From an uncultured Clostridia bacterium (GTDB lineage Bacteria; Bacillota; Clostridia; Christensenellales; Borkfalkiaceae), in NCBI GenBank assembly GCA_947630115.1, contig CANRGG010000017.1:1-40676 (forward strand): a DNA stretch of 40,676 nt, read 5' to 3'. Position 1 is the first letter of the stretch, and each line of letters starts with the position of its first letter. The notes under the pieces were generated by a model that saw nothing but the letters and a program-made list of their open reading frames with translations, was not told the origin of the DNA and did no database searches. The position numbers and the translations under genes are program-made. Shown here piece after piece: positions 7,801 through 16,742 of the stretch.

Positions 7801-9668
7801 AGCTGGAAGGCAGCACCGATATCTGCGTGGCACACCGTGAGACCAATGGTTGGACTGCTGGCGGCAACTACTTCGAAGGTGGGCTGTGGAAGTGCAATGA
7901 CACGGTTCTTGGCAGCAAACTTCGTCCTCAGGACTTTGCGGATCCCAACGCGACGCCCGAAGACGGCAAACCGACCCTCTTCCAGACGATCTGGGCGGCA
8001 AACTACAGCAATGCTGGCCTTACCGACAGCAATGACGGCAACGGCGACGCGCGCAAGGCAGTTGCGTACCGTCTTGACAACCTGCTTCGTGAGGGCGGCG
8101 AGATCGTCGTCGGCGGCAACCTGTCCGATCAGCGCAAGATGAACGAAAAGACCGGTTCCAACTTCAAGTGGGATACGATCACGCCGGCAGCTCCTGCAGT
8201 TTCGTCGTTCATGCCTTTGGTTGGCGACACCCCTGCGGCTTCGATCCATCCTCTTGGATCGCTCAATCAGAAGGACGGCGGCGTTTACAGCTACCATGTG
8301 AAGGAAGATGGAACGGATTGCAAGGGCTATGCAGAGAAAAAGTGCGAGAGCGGGGACAACTGCTCCTGCGAAGGCTGCAAAGTGGACGGTACCTGCCACT
8401 GCGTGATTGTGCCGGTTCTGAACCTTGACGCGGGCACCGTGCTCGATCTGAACGGCAACACGCTCTATGCGAACATCTTCATCGGCGCGGTTGGCACAAG
8501 CGGCGAGGACGTTGCATTCGGCAACGACGGCTACGGCCACGAGATGACGGCGGGCGAAGTGACGGTCAAGAACGGCAAGATCGTCATGTCCCCGGCTGCG
8601 AAGATCCAGGTCGAGGGCGCGAAGGCTCATCTCACGCTTGAAAACGTCGAGATTTCCGGCGCGGTAGAGGGCATTCAGGCTTACAACGGCGCGACCATCA
8701 CGATCAAGAACTCCAGCCTGATCACGAAGGGCTTTGCGCTGACCTCGAACAACTGCAAGCAGACGGACAAAGGAAATGGCACGGCGGGCGACGGCGAAGC
8801 GAACTTTGAACTGTACAATTCGGCGTTCATTTCGACGGAACACACGGCGTTCTTCATGCCGGCGAAGGGGAATGTGCTTGCCGAGGGCTGCGAATTCTAC
8901 GGCTACGACATGGGCGTGTACCTGCGCGGTCACGACCTTGAGGAGAAGGCTGCGGCGGAAGGCACGGCTGCGACCCATGCGAAGTTTACGGATTGCTTGT
9001 TTGCGAAGGGCGACCAGTCCAGCGGCGCTGAGGCGACCTCGAGCGGCACGAACACGAAGCACTACGGCGCTCTGACGATCGGAAATGACAATCAGAACGG
9101 CAAGAGCTATGGTTCGATCAAAGATCTTGTCTTGCAGAATTGCGATTTCGAGATCGTGAAAGTTAACAAGACTAGCGAGAGCAGTGTTGGAGGGGCTTGG
9201 ACACCTGGATTCTGCGAAGCGAATGACGGCTTTGACCTTAACGGCGAGGTTGCTTCCCCTGGCTGCGATCTCAGCAGCGGGGATGGTCATACCAAATGCA
9301 CCGAAGAGAACTGCTGCCATAGAGCAATCGTTATCAACATCTATGGATGTTCGAAGATCGAAGGCGGCGCTTGCATGACTTCTGACAACGAGTGCAATGA
9401 GAAGTGCAAGCAGGATACGAACGGCAAAGTGACGATCCATATGGATACGGCTACGTTCAACCACCTCAAAGAGCACGCTCAGCGCTTCTCGCACGAGAAT
9501 ACGCAGGGCGAGAGCGCGACGGCGACTCTGACGAACCCGTTCCTTGGCTGCACGTTCTCTGACAGCAAGGTGCTGAAGGGTCAGTGCCAGAAGCTCCAGA
9601 TCTTTGTCGACGGCTCTGAAAAGTGTTTTGAGTGGCTGAAGCCTGACGAAGCGAAGTCTGGTTCGTAA
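4047..9668 (+). CDS. Giant Cys-rich surface lipoprotein A (1873 aa)
   Basis: The function is unknown. Residues 1-31 form a lipoprotein signal peptide with lipobox LSAC (lipidated Cys32), so the protein is probably anchored on the outer face of the membrane. Residues about 38-450 and several later stretches carry repeated modules of the type H-x-H...TC...G...Y.C..CG...GH, with many CxxC pairs. These resemble the TCTEEG/CSxCG repeats of gut Firmicute surface proteins and may bind metal or form disulfides. Acidic, Lys/Glu-rich linkers separate them. Residues about 1455-1710 look like a right-handed beta-helix (LDLNGNTLY, ITIKNSSL, FYGYDMGVYLRG). The C-terminal 150 residues are again Cys-rich. 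The start has an AAGGAG site 9 bases upstream. Its nearest relative is the inverted gene at 11502-16742. No convincing promoter is visible in the left flank. Confidence 0.9.
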   Translation: MEKQSTSKLLRLMVAVFALFLLVMTGSVLSACGGNVAHEHKYGSPEHTNPSTCGSTGYDVYTCSECGDKYAVVTAATGKHTFTDGICTVCGVSNGDNLKAILDQINSKVGTTTSPENVHKHNFTQEVKKLDPTCLTFGITVMKCDCGSTSVTSLVQATGHKYSKAGETGNRIPSTCTTNGQIEVVCSQCGDTYWEPNKDDMAPGHDFTYRTKEFAEKNDQPANCVSPARIAYKCTRCDEIQYVNVGDTLGGHFYEKDEKGNEVWTKVEGENTERGTTSEEDIDENLKNYVSIGEVLKERACIYCGEKEQKWFPKEHEHNFIHTTSEFNRLTEVTYTVKNEDGTEKTYKETLTKENCTEEGAENWHCVYAGCDALENEAGKWEKVETKKKDEAGKETEEVEVTYEYRPSGWDKDPTKCKEEETVDEVKHTYEWRAKLNHTYADKLKTSDGKYTKESEIEYITEIDKENGKVVTSRGEHETKNNTSSWWGQTCELCGHEIAFQTKDEDGKKVPDVTKEILVIERDEKGEVEFTDNEEWITREWHSWVLYTEKSDTATDTTTASGTGTGTETETTGKKPEKIDPPQTPSGYEKNKAATCTEAGWDWYWCQDSQCKQIPLWVKVILPPLGHDWAIEKLDDPTCEGAGELELKCQRKDCGATLTLTVDNYNDVTDADGWTWNRHTLKTPEWPEATKPEGSEAKAEYADEYVDLWTLGIEASDDDDADNDATPAADAIRRLNKLSWKQKADKESGEGGGDGDEDNKSKEYTLRQALELIIPTGHHWKKIQEVDKKLCYNDKGTSYYCTCEMENCHEEGGATPSTEANKDKVKCTAIWLDVTMTGHLVGEKETEKSFKTFTLYGFCGTNNHGNVENNFCHNTYTVTYCPVCYAIIKVEKSGDNFRHFPFDREKLFGHMMASAPVGKHTLQEVMEDPTLLQEEEGNYADYAAEWNKTQREKFVKTWIEIDSYWFKKEGGTAASHNLIDYIWLRDGDFECFDCYNHVGQFNEIEDLVKNYKTEQIKWSLLYYVKGASGEMILVEESNRYTYNPCEYQYYSQYKIWCETEGKQFTWYSTMRDMTNTEWQKVEGKEEGGDVTIDDVLDAIGKYKLETVKDGKELQPDGKHYLVPANKYWEHENFKLSSDNTVTMDWVCAFCGSTFELEVKYVTPAAGAAQEEPAAYKENVSLVHEDANKILLVDMTGVKFSDTTLNKRNGKDKTPIFQLGDHPIYGKDTKDGKTTVGEGMMAYYANGTVIITELEGSTDICVAHRETNGWTAGGNYFEGGLWKCNDTVLGSKLRPQDFADPNATPEDGKPTLFQTIWAANYSNAGLTDSNDGNGDARKAVAYRLDNLLREGGEIVVGGNLSDQRKMNEKTGSNFKWDTITPAAPAVSSFMPLVGDTPAASIHPLGSLNQKDGGVYSYHVKEDGTDCKGYAEKKCESGDNCSCEGCKVDGTCHCVIVPVLNLDAGTVLDLNGNTLYANIFIGAVGTSGEDVAFGNDGYGHEMTAGEVTVKNGKIVMSPAAKIQVEGAKAHLTLENVEISGAVEGIQAYNGATITIKNSSLITKGFALTSNNCKQTDKGNGTAGDGEANFELYNSAFISTEHTAFFMPAKGNVLAEGCEFYGYDMGVYLRGHDLEEKAAAEGTAATHAKFTDCLFAKGDQSSGAEATSSGTNTKHYGALTIGNDNQNGKSYGSIKDLVLQNCDFEIVKVNKTSESSVGGAWTPGFCEANDGFDLNGEVASPGCDLSSGDGHTKCTEENCCHRAIVINIYGCSKIEGGACMTSDNECNEKCKQDTNGKVTIHMDTATFNHLKEHAQRFSHENTQGESATATLTNPFLGCTFSDSKVLKGQCQKLQIFVDGSEKCFEWLKPDEAKSGS

Positions 9669-9704
9669 ATCTACACATGTATCCTATCCCTTGGGATTGG
9701 GGTA

Positions 9705-9767
9705 CAAACAGGCGGCGATCATTTAACTAACTACAGTCTGGTTGATTGATAGTCCAATAGCAAGGAA
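9705..9767 (+). repeat. 63-bp 3'-UTR repeat, left copy
   Basis: This segment is identical, in inverted orientation, to 11393-11455. It lies just after the stop of the first giant gene and runs into its terminator stem. Similarity continues weakly back to about 9683 (the GTATCCT and CCCTTGGGA words). Confidence 0.95.
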
Positions 9768-9806
9768 ACCCTTGGGAGGGAACTCCCAAGGGTTTCCTTA
9801 TTTTTT
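9762..9806 (+). terminator. Intrinsic terminator of giant gene A
   Basis: A perfect 16-bp stem (9762-9777 with 9784-9799) with a 6-base loop is followed by ATTTTTT. The matching terminator of the second giant gene is its mirror image. Confidence 0.95.
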
Positions 9807-9809
9807 GTG

Positions 9810-11350
9810 TTTTGTGTGATTTTCCCCCGTTTTGCCCGTGCTTTGCCCCGTTTGCGTTATCCCGTGCGGTTTTTTGGGAAGCCCCCGCTTGCGGAATTTG
9901 GGCGCGCCGAAAGAGCAGATCGTTTTTCCCCCGTTTTGCGAGCCCCCGTGCATTCTGCCTGTCGTCCGCGCGTTTTAGCGGCGTTTTGCGCCCCGTTTGC
10001 GTTATCCCGTGCGGTTTTTTGGGAAGTCCCCGCTTATGGAATTTGGGCGCGCCGAAAGATCGCTTTTTCCCCCGTTTTGCCCCGTGCTTTTCCCCGTTTT
10101 GCTCCGTGCTTTTCCCGTTTGCCCCGTGCTTTCCCCAGCATTCTGTGTGCCTTTTTCCGCGCGTTTTAGCGGACTCGCAACTTCTGTTTTTCGCCTGCCC
10201 GCGCTGTGCTTGAGCCCCCGTGCATTCTGCCGTCTGCACGGTATGCGGCGCGCAGGAAGGACGAGCCCCCGCTTGCGCTTGTCCCGCCCCCCGTTTTGGA
10301 ATTGACGAGGGGTTAGCCTCCGCCCGCCGTTTTATGCGCATTATTGGGCGGCGCGAACCGTTTGCTTGCGGAATGCTCCTGCCCGCGGGGTTTTAGGCGA
10401 ATTTGGGAAGCCGCGCTTGCGGAACACTGCGTGCAGAAAGGGCAGACGCTTTTCCCCCGTTTGCGTTATCTCCCGCATTCTGCGTGCCTTTTTCCGCGCG
10501 TTTTAGTGGGTTCCGGCGTGGACCCGAGCTGTTTACTCGTTTTAGCGGGCTGGCAGTTTCTGTTCGCCGCCTGCCCGCGCTGTGCCTGAGCTTTCCCCAG
10601 CATTCTGCGTGCCGTCCGCGCATTATGCTGCGCGCTTGCCCGTTTGCGTTATTCCGTGTTTTCCCCGTTTTGCCCCGTGCTTTTCCTAGCATTCTGCACG
10701 CCGTCCGCGCGTTTTAGTGGGCTCCCGCGTGGACCCGAGCTGTTTACACGTTTTAGCGGGCTGGCAGTTTCTGTTCGCCGCCTGCCCGCGCTGTGCCTGA
10801 ACCTTTCCTCACGCGTTCTGCCGTTCGCGCGTTTTAGCGGCGTTTTGCGCCCCGTTTGAGCTATCCCCAGCGGTTATGGAAGCGGCGAGCCGTTTGATCT
10901 CGCCCGCGGTTTGGAAATGGGCGAGCCGGGGCGGACCGGCTCGTTTTTGACACTTGGGCGAGCCGTGTGCCCCGCTCCCCCTTTTTGGAATTGGCGAGCC
11001 GGGGCGGGCCGGCTCGTTTTTGACACTTGGGCGGGCCGTTTATCCAACCGCCGTTTTGGTTATGTTGCCGCGCAAAATCCCTCTGCCCGCGGTTTTGGAA
11101 AGTCCCCGCACGTGCCGTTTGGGGGATCGGCCCTGTTTGCGTCCGATCAAAAAAAGAATAAATTCAAAAAAATGTGACAAAATAGAGTTTGAATCCAATT
11201 TTCGGCACAGAGGCGCGACGGACGAGCCGCACAGAGGCTCGGCGAACGAGCGAGGGAAAATTAACTTTGCGCCGGGGCATGGCGGACGAGCGCGGCAAAA
11301 ATTTTCGGCGCCAGGGCGCGGCGGAAAAGCGGGGGAAAAGCATAAAAAAC
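9810..11350. repeat. Non-coding repeat-rich spacer between the two giant genes
   Basis: No credible gene is seen in this 1.5 kb; the open frames here have low-complexity Lys/Arg/Pro translations and no ribosome binding sites. Imperfect tandem and interspersed copies are visible. A unit of about 145 bp starts at 9846 and again at 9991. A block of about 90 bp occurs at 10501 and 10712. Short C/T-rich units built on CCCCGTTTTG fill 10070-10135. A 73-bp unit at 10922 and 10995 carries a CGAGCCGG/CCGGCTCG hairpin followed by TTTTT in both copies. Words such as GTTTTAGCGG and CATTCTGC recur throughout. The region is strongly biased to C and T on the plus strand. Confidence 0.8.
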
Positions 11351-11354
11351 CCAT

Positions 11355-11398
11355 AAAAACAAGGAAACCCTTGGGGGTTTCCCCCCAAGGGCTTCCTT
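11355..11398 (-). terminator. Intrinsic terminator of giant gene B
   Basis: Read on the minus strand, a 17-bp stem (11398-11382 with 11377-11361, one G-U pair) with a short loop is followed by a T-run (11359-11355). It is the counterpart of the terminator at 9762-9806. Confidence 0.9.
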
Positions 11399-11455
11399 GC
11401 TATTGGACTATCAATCAACCAGACTGTAGTTAGTTAAATGATCGCCGCCTGTTTG
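11393..11455 (-). repeat. 63-bp 3'-UTR repeat, right copy
   Basis: This is the inverted, identical copy of 9705-9767, just downstream of the second giant gene. It is better conserved than the neighbouring 3' coding sequences, which suggests a conserved RNA element or a recombination endpoint. Confidence 0.95.
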
Positions 11456-11501
11456 CACCCCCTCCCAAGGGAAAGGATACAGTTGTGTGTTTGCCTTAAG
11501 G

Positions 11502-14500
11502 TCAGCTCTTCGTGATCTCCAGCTTTTCGCCATCCTCGACCGTCCAGTTCAACTCAAGTTCGCTCTGTCCGATGAGGAAGATCTTAAGCTTGCAGCACTT
11601 GCCCTTCAGCTCCGCGCCGTCCGTGAATGTGCAACCAAGGAACGGGTTCGTAACTTCTTCAGCATCCTCATGAGAGAATTTCTGAGCATGCGTGATCAGG
11701 TTCTTGAGCGTCGCGTCGTCAAGATAGATTGTGACCTTGCCGTTGTCATCTTGCCCGCACTGTGTGTTGCACTCGTCGGTACCGGTCATGCAATTTCCGC
11801 CCTCGATATCGGAGCAGCCGCAGATGTTGATGACGATCGCTCTATGGCTGCACTTATCTTTGTCGCACTTGGTATGACCTTCCCCGCTGCTGAGATCGCA
11901 GCCAGGGGAAGCAACTTCGTCCTTGAGATCCCAACCCTCGTCAGCTTCGCCAACTGCAGGCGTCCAGTCGCCACTACCAGGCGTACCAACACCCTCCTCG
12001 TTCTTCGCAACCTTCACGATTTCGAAGTCGCAGTTCTTGAGCTCAAGCTTCTTAATCGAGCCGTAACCGTCCTTCGCACTCTTGTTGTCGTTACCAATCG
12101 TGAGTGCGCCGTAGTGCTTCGTGTTCGTGCCGCTCGTCGTGGACTCAGCGCCGCTCGCCTGGTCACCCTTTGCGAACAAGCAGTTCACAAAGCGTGCGTG
12201 GCTGCTGCCGTCGGCCTTCTCTTCGAGGTTGTCGCCACGGAGGAACACGCCCATGTTGTAGCCGTAGAACTCGCAATCCTTCGCGTCCACAGAACCTTCG
12301 CCAGGCATGAAGAACGCAGTATCCGTCTTGGAGATGAACGCGGAGTTCTCAAGCACCCAAACCGTGCTCTTGCCCGTCGTCTCGGCGTTGTTCGCCTCGA
12401 TCGCACGGCCGCTCTCCGCCACGATGCAGGAATTCTTGATCGTGATCGTGCTGTTCTGGCCTGCGAACAAGCCCGTCTCGCCCGCCGTCACTTCCACGCC
12501 GTCGAGCTCAAGGCTCACGTCCTTGCTGCTATTATCGCCAACGACCTGAATTCTGCCTTTGTCCTCAAGGACGATCTTGCCGTTCTTGATGACGGAGTGG
12601 CCGCCCTTCACGCCTGCGATCGTGCCCGTGTTGACAAACAGGTTGCCGTAGAAGGTGTTGTCATTGAGGTCGATCGTCGTATCCGCGGGAACAACAAAGA
12701 CATTGACTGCGTTGTCGCCCTGCGTCTGGACACAGCCGTCGCCCGTCGTTCTCTGAGTACCAAAGCCGCAGCTCTTGTTTGCGCCGTCGCCAGTGGTCGG
12801 GACGGGTTCGCCGACGTTGCCGCCAAGGACGATCTCGCCGCCACGCTTGAAGTATGCATCAAGCAATTTGTTCGTTTCTTTCTTCTGTTCTTCGCCGTAA
12901 GTGTCGCCGGTGCCGATCTTGAACATGTCGTTCCAGACTGCCGTGTAAGCGTCCTTATCGGTCGGGTCAACGAAGTCTTCCGGACGAAGAACGCTACCGA
13001 TTCTCATTCTGTCCACAGCCCAGACCCAAGTATCGCTCTTTCCTGCCTCGAAGTAGCCTGTGGTGTACTTCGCGGGTCCGCGACGACCGATAACGATATC
13101 CTTTGTATCATTTTCCCAAAGTTTCATGAGGACAGTTGCCTGCTCGGAATAGAAGGCCGTCTCGCCGCCCGTAATGGTGACGTTCGAGTCAATACCGTTA
13201 CTGACGACCGTCTTGTAAACATCGTTCCAAGCCTTGTTCTCGCCATAGTACCAACGATCGTCGATCTCGAAGATTCTATCGCCCGTATTACCCGTTCTCT
13301 GGTTCAAACCGTACTTCTCATCGAACTTAATGCCGCTCATGTCAACAAGAAGGATGAGCTTCTCGTCCGCGTTCACGAGCTTGACGTTGCTCGGATCGAC
13401 CGTCGTCTCGCTATCTGCTGCCGCGGGCTCAGACTTCGGAGCTTCGTACTTGACCTGAAGCTCGAACGTCTTGCCGCAGAACACGCAGATCCAATCCATG
13501 GTCGCTTCGCCGTTCGCGCCGCGCTCGTAGTTCTCTTTCTCCCAATATTCCTTCACAGGAATGAGGTAATGCACGCCGTCAGGATGAACTTCGTTGCCGT
13601 CCGCGTCCTTCTGGACCTGCTCGATGTACTGGCCTGCGCCATAGCGCGCCTCGGGATCGGACCCGATGTACTTCATGCCGCACTTGCAGACAACCTCGTA
13701 CTGCAAATAGTACTGGTATTCGCAGACGTTGTAGGTGAGTTTGTTGAGATCGCTGATCTCCATCATCGCGCCGCTGTCAAGCTTGACATAGTAGTGCATG
13801 GTCGCGGTCATGGTGTGATCATTCGCCTCAGGCTTATGCGTTGCCACATACTGGTGGAGATTGTCGAAGCAGTCGAAGCAGTACAGCGAGAAGCCGCCGC
13901 CGTCTTCCTTGTCGCCGCTCTTGAAGTAGAAGTAAGGACGGATATCCTCTTCGAGGGCGCTCGAGGTCTGGTTGTTGAACCACCATTCCTCAATGCCGAT
14001 CCAAACTCTTGCATACTCAAGACGAGCCGCGCGCGCCTCGTCGCTCATGCAGCGAGCCGTCTCCTCCGCGCCGTAAACTTCGAGGAATTTCTCGCCGTTT
14101 TCGACCTTGTAGTCTGCGGGGATGTAGGTGTTGTAAAGCGCTTCGATGTTCTTTCTGTCGAACGGGAAGTGACGATAGTTCTGACGATCTTCGACCTTCT
14201 CGCGGCTGAGCTGCAGACCGCAGGTCTTGCAGTAGGTTACCTTATAAATGTCGTGGTTGAGCCCGAACGCCGTGCCGCAGACGCCGTATTCATAGTAGAT
14301 ACCGGTGTCGATCTTACCGTCAGCGTTCTTCTTGTGCTCTTGTTTCGGGTTTTCATCGCGCCATTCGTTCTTGCAGCCCTCGTCGGTGCATTTGCCGTCC
14401 ATCTTGCAATCGCACTTGTAGAGCTGGCTGGGAACGCCGAAGCAGTAGTCAGCAGTGACCGTCGCGTCGCCGCTGGTCGATTTCTTCCAATGATGTCCCG

Positions 14501-16742
14501 TCGGGATGAGCATTTTCAGAGCGTCAGCCAAGGTGTAGGTCTTGGGCGCGTTGGTATCTTCTTCGCCCTCGTCGCTATCGGTTCCGTCAACGGGCTTCTC
14601 TCTCCAAGCAAGGGAGCCGAGCTTTCTCACCGCGTCATCCGCGTCCTCGTCACTGCTTGCGTCGATTCCGAGTTCCCAAAGTTTGAGATAATCTTCAGCG
14701 TACTCGATCTCGCCTTCTTCCGACGGCCATTCGCCGGGGGTCTTCAGGGTGTGGCGGTTCCAGGTCCAGTCGTCAGCCGTCGTGACCTCGCTGTAATTCT
14801 CAACCGAGAGGGTCAAGCTTGCGTTGCAGCCATTTCTCTGGCATTCGAGCTTGAGCTCGCCTGCCTTCTCGCAGGTAGGATCCTTAAATTCCGCGATAGC
14901 CCAATCATGGCCGAGCGGAGGCAGGATCACTTTGACCCAACGAGGAATAGATTTGCACTCGGAGTCCTGGCACCAGTACCAGTTCCAGCCTTCTTCCGTG
15001 CAGGTCGCAGCCTTGTTTGCTTCGTATCCATCGGGCTCTGCCGGGGGTTCGATCTTTTCTTTCTTGGGTTGTTCGGGAGTCGCGGTATCCGCTGCATCTT
15101 TCCCATTGTAAAGCACCCAGGAGTGCCATGCGCGGGTGATCCAAGCGTCATTTCCATCAAAAACAACTCCGCCATTATCGTCTCTTTCGATGACAAGAAT
15201 TTCCTTCGTGACATCGGGAACTTTCTTGCCTTCCTCTTCCTTGGTCTGGAACGCGATCTCGTGTCCGCAGATCGAGCAGGTCTGTCCGAACCAGGTAGAG
15301 GTGTTGTTCACAGCCTCGCCTTCCTTATGGCTGACGATGACGTTGCCCTCTTCGTCCTTGTCGATTTCCGTGATCTCTTTGATCTCGTCTTCGTGCTCGA
15401 ACTCGCCGTCGTCGTTCTTCAGTTTGTCCGCATAGGTGTGGTTGAGCTTCGCGCGCCATTCATAGGTGTGCTCAACGCCGTCAACCGTATCCTTCTCTTT
15501 GCGGTCTTTGAGCTCTTCAGCCCAGCCGGACGGACGATATTCATAGGTAACTTTGGTTGTAGCCTCTTCACCTTCCGCAGGCTCTACCGTTGTTTCAACC
15601 TTTTCCCACTTACCTGCATCGTTTTCAAGCGCTTCGCAGCCCGCATAAACGCAGTGCCAGTTCTCCGCGCCCTCTTCCGTGCAGTTTTCCTTGTTAAGGT
15701 CTGCTTCGAACGTCTTTTCGACGCCGTCGATCGTAGCCGTGTAGGTGACTTTCGTCAGACGGTTGAATTCCGTCTTCGTGTGCTGGAAGTTGTGGTCATG
15801 ATCTGCCGCAACGGTCTTGACCTGCTTCTCACCGCAGTAAATGCAAGCGCGCTCCATGTCCACGGTGCCGACATCAATATAGCTCTTCAGATTTTCGTCG
15901 ATGGTAGGCTTCTCGGCCGCGCTGCCTTTCTCGCTGCCTTCGACCTTCGTCCAAACTTCGTTGCCGTTTTCATCTGTCGCATAGAAGTGGCCGCCGAGGG
16001 TGTCGCCAACGTTGACATACTGGATCTCGTCGCAGCGCGTGCACTTATAGGCAATGCGCGCGGGAGAAACGCAGTTTGCCGGCTGGTCATTCTTCTCCGC
16101 GAATTCCTTCGTGCGGTAGGTGAAGTCATGACCGGGCGCCATGTCGTCCTTGTTGGGTTCCCAGTATGTATCGCCGCACTGGCTGCAAACGACCTCGATC
16201 TGTCCGTTCGTCGTACAGGTGGAGGGGATACGATTACCGGTTTCGCCCGCCTTGGAATACTTATGTCCCGTCGCCTGAACGAGGCTCGTCACGGAAGTGC
16301 TTCCGCAGTCGCACTTCATCACCGTGATGCCAAACGTGAGGCAAGTAGGATCAAGTTTCTTGACTTCCTGCGTGAAATTATGCTTGTGCACATTCTCGGG
16401 GGACGTCGTGGTGCCGACCTTGGAGTTGATCTGATCAAGGATCGCCTTCAAGTTGTCGCCATTGCTGACACCGCATACCGTGCAGATCCCATCTGTGAAG
16501 GTATGCTTGCCGGTTGCAGCGGTAACGACTGCATACTTGTCGCCGCACTCGCTGCACGTGTAAACATCGTAGCCTGTGGAGCCGCATGTCGAAGGGTTCG
16601 TATGCTCGGGCGAACCGTACTTGTGCTCGTGTGCAACGTTGCCGCCGCACGCGGAAAGCACAGAACCGGTCATTACGAGCAAGAACAATGCGAACACAGC
16701 AACCATCAGTCTCAGGAGTTTACTGGTTGATTGTTTTTCCAT
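11502..16742 (-). CDS. Giant Cys-rich surface lipoprotein B (1746 aa)
   Basis: This is the paralogue of the gene at 4047-9668, in convergent orientation. Residues 1-254 are identical to A, including the signal peptide and lipobox LSAC (Cys32). From residue 255 the proteins diverge into a mosaic: conserved islands (KENCTEEGAENWHCVYAGC, YEYRPSGW, HTYEWRAKLNHTYADKLK, HEIAFQTK) alternate with unrelated acidic linkers and indels. The middle keeps H...C..C modules. A beta-helix-like region (ATVLMKL, TIDLNDNTFYGNLF, STITIKNSCIV) and the Cys-rich end (VASPGCDLSSG...HRAIVINICGCS) are shared with A. The function is unknown; a cell-surface adhesin or shield is an inference. Two consensus promoters precede it, so this is the copy most likely to be expressed. 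Confidence 0.9.
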   Translation of the reverse strand: MEKQSTSKLLRLMVAVFALFLLVMTGSVLSACGGNVAHEHKYGSPEHTNPSTCGSTGYDVYTCSECGDKYAVVTAATGKHTFTDGICTVCGVSNGDNLKAILDQINSKVGTTTSPENVHKHNFTQEVKKLDPTCLTFGITVMKCDCGSTSVTSLVQATGHKYSKAGETGNRIPSTCTTNGQIEVVCSQCGDTYWEPNKDDMAPGHDFTYRTKEFAEKNDQPANCVSPARIAYKCTRCDEIQYVNVGDTLGGHFYATDENGNEVWTKVEGSEKGSAAEKPTIDENLKSYIDVGTVDMERACIYCGEKQVKTVAADHDHNFQHTKTEFNRLTKVTYTATIDGVEKTFEADLNKENCTEEGAENWHCVYAGCEALENDAGKWEKVETTVEPAEGEEATTKVTYEYRPSGWAEELKDRKEKDTVDGVEHTYEWRAKLNHTYADKLKNDDGEFEHEDEIKEITEIDKDEEGNVIVSHKEGEAVNNTSTWFGQTCSICGHEIAFQTKEEEGKKVPDVTKEILVIERDDNGGVVFDGNDAWITRAWHSWVLYNGKDAADTATPEQPKKEKIEPPAEPDGYEANKAATCTEEGWNWYWCQDSECKSIPRWVKVILPPLGHDWAIAEFKDPTCEKAGELKLECQRNGCNASLTLSVENYSEVTTADDWTWNRHTLKTPGEWPSEEGEIEYAEDYLKLWELGIDASSDEDADDAVRKLGSLAWREKPVDGTDSDEGEEDTNAPKTYTLADALKMLIPTGHHWKKSTSGDATVTADYCFGVPSQLYKCDCKMDGKCTDEGCKNEWRDENPKQEHKKNADGKIDTGIYYEYGVCGTAFGLNHDIYKVTYCKTCGLQLSREKVEDRQNYRHFPFDRKNIEALYNTYIPADYKVENGEKFLEVYGAEETARCMSDEARAARLEYARVWIGIEEWWFNNQTSSALEEDIRPYFYFKSGDKEDGGGFSLYCFDCFDNLHQYVATHKPEANDHTMTATMHYYVKLDSGAMMEISDLNKLTYNVCEYQYYLQYEVVCKCGMKYIGSDPEARYGAGQYIEQVQKDADGNEVHPDGVHYLIPVKEYWEKENYERGANGEATMDWICVFCGKTFELQVKYEAPKSEPAAADSETTVDPSNVKLVNADEKLILLVDMSGIKFDEKYGLNQRTGNTGDRIFEIDDRWYYGENKAWNDVYKTVVSNGIDSNVTITGGETAFYSEQATVLMKLWENDTKDIVIGRRGPAKYTTGYFEAGKSDTWVWAVDRMRIGSVLRPEDFVDPTDKDAYTAVWNDMFKIGTGDTYGEEQKKETNKLLDAYFKRGGEIVLGGNVGEPVPTTGDGANKSCGFGTQRTTGDGCVQTQGDNAVNVFVVPADTTIDLNDNTFYGNLFVNTGTIAGVKGGHSVIKNGKIVLEDKGRIQVVGDNSSKDVSLELDGVEVTAGETGLFAGQNSTITIKNSCIVAESGRAIEANNAETTGKSTVWVLENSAFISKTDTAFFMPGEGSVDAKDCEFYGYNMGVFLRGDNLEEKADGSSHARFVNCLFAKGDQASGAESTTSGTNTKHYGALTIGNDNKSAKDGYGSIKKLELKNCDFEIVKVAKNEEGVGTPGSGDWTPAVGEADEGWDLKDEVASPGCDLSSGEGHTKCDKDKCSHRAIVINICGCSDIEGGNCMTGTDECNTQCGQDDNGKVTIYLDDATLKNLITHAQKFSHEDAEEVTNPFLGCTFTDGAELKGKCCKLKIFLIGQSELELNWTVEDGEKLEITKS

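Noticed and set aside
4059-9494. An 1811-codon open frame antisense to giant gene A (and a 1747-codon one antisense to giant gene B at 11487-16730)
   Set aside because: The antisense codons are exactly in register with the sense codons, so stops arise only from sense TTA, CTA and TCA, which this genome avoids. The same happens opposite topA, hslU, hisS and glyA. The translations are Arg/Ala/Val-rich with no start signals or domains.
9727-10341. A 204-codon frame and several others in the giant-gene spacer
   Set aside because: Low-complexity Lys/Arg/Pro or Phe/Pro/Arg translations produced by repeats; no ribosome binding site, and they run through a terminator.
9705-11455. Insertion sequence or composite transposon flanked by the inverted repeats
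   Set aside because: No transposase frame inside, and no target-site duplication is recognisable; the repeats are the 3' ends of paralogous genes.
4047-16742. Diversity-generating retroelement as the source of variation in the giant proteins
   Set aside because: No reverse transcriptase, no template/variable repeat pair with adenine-specific changes; divergence is mosaic and long-range.
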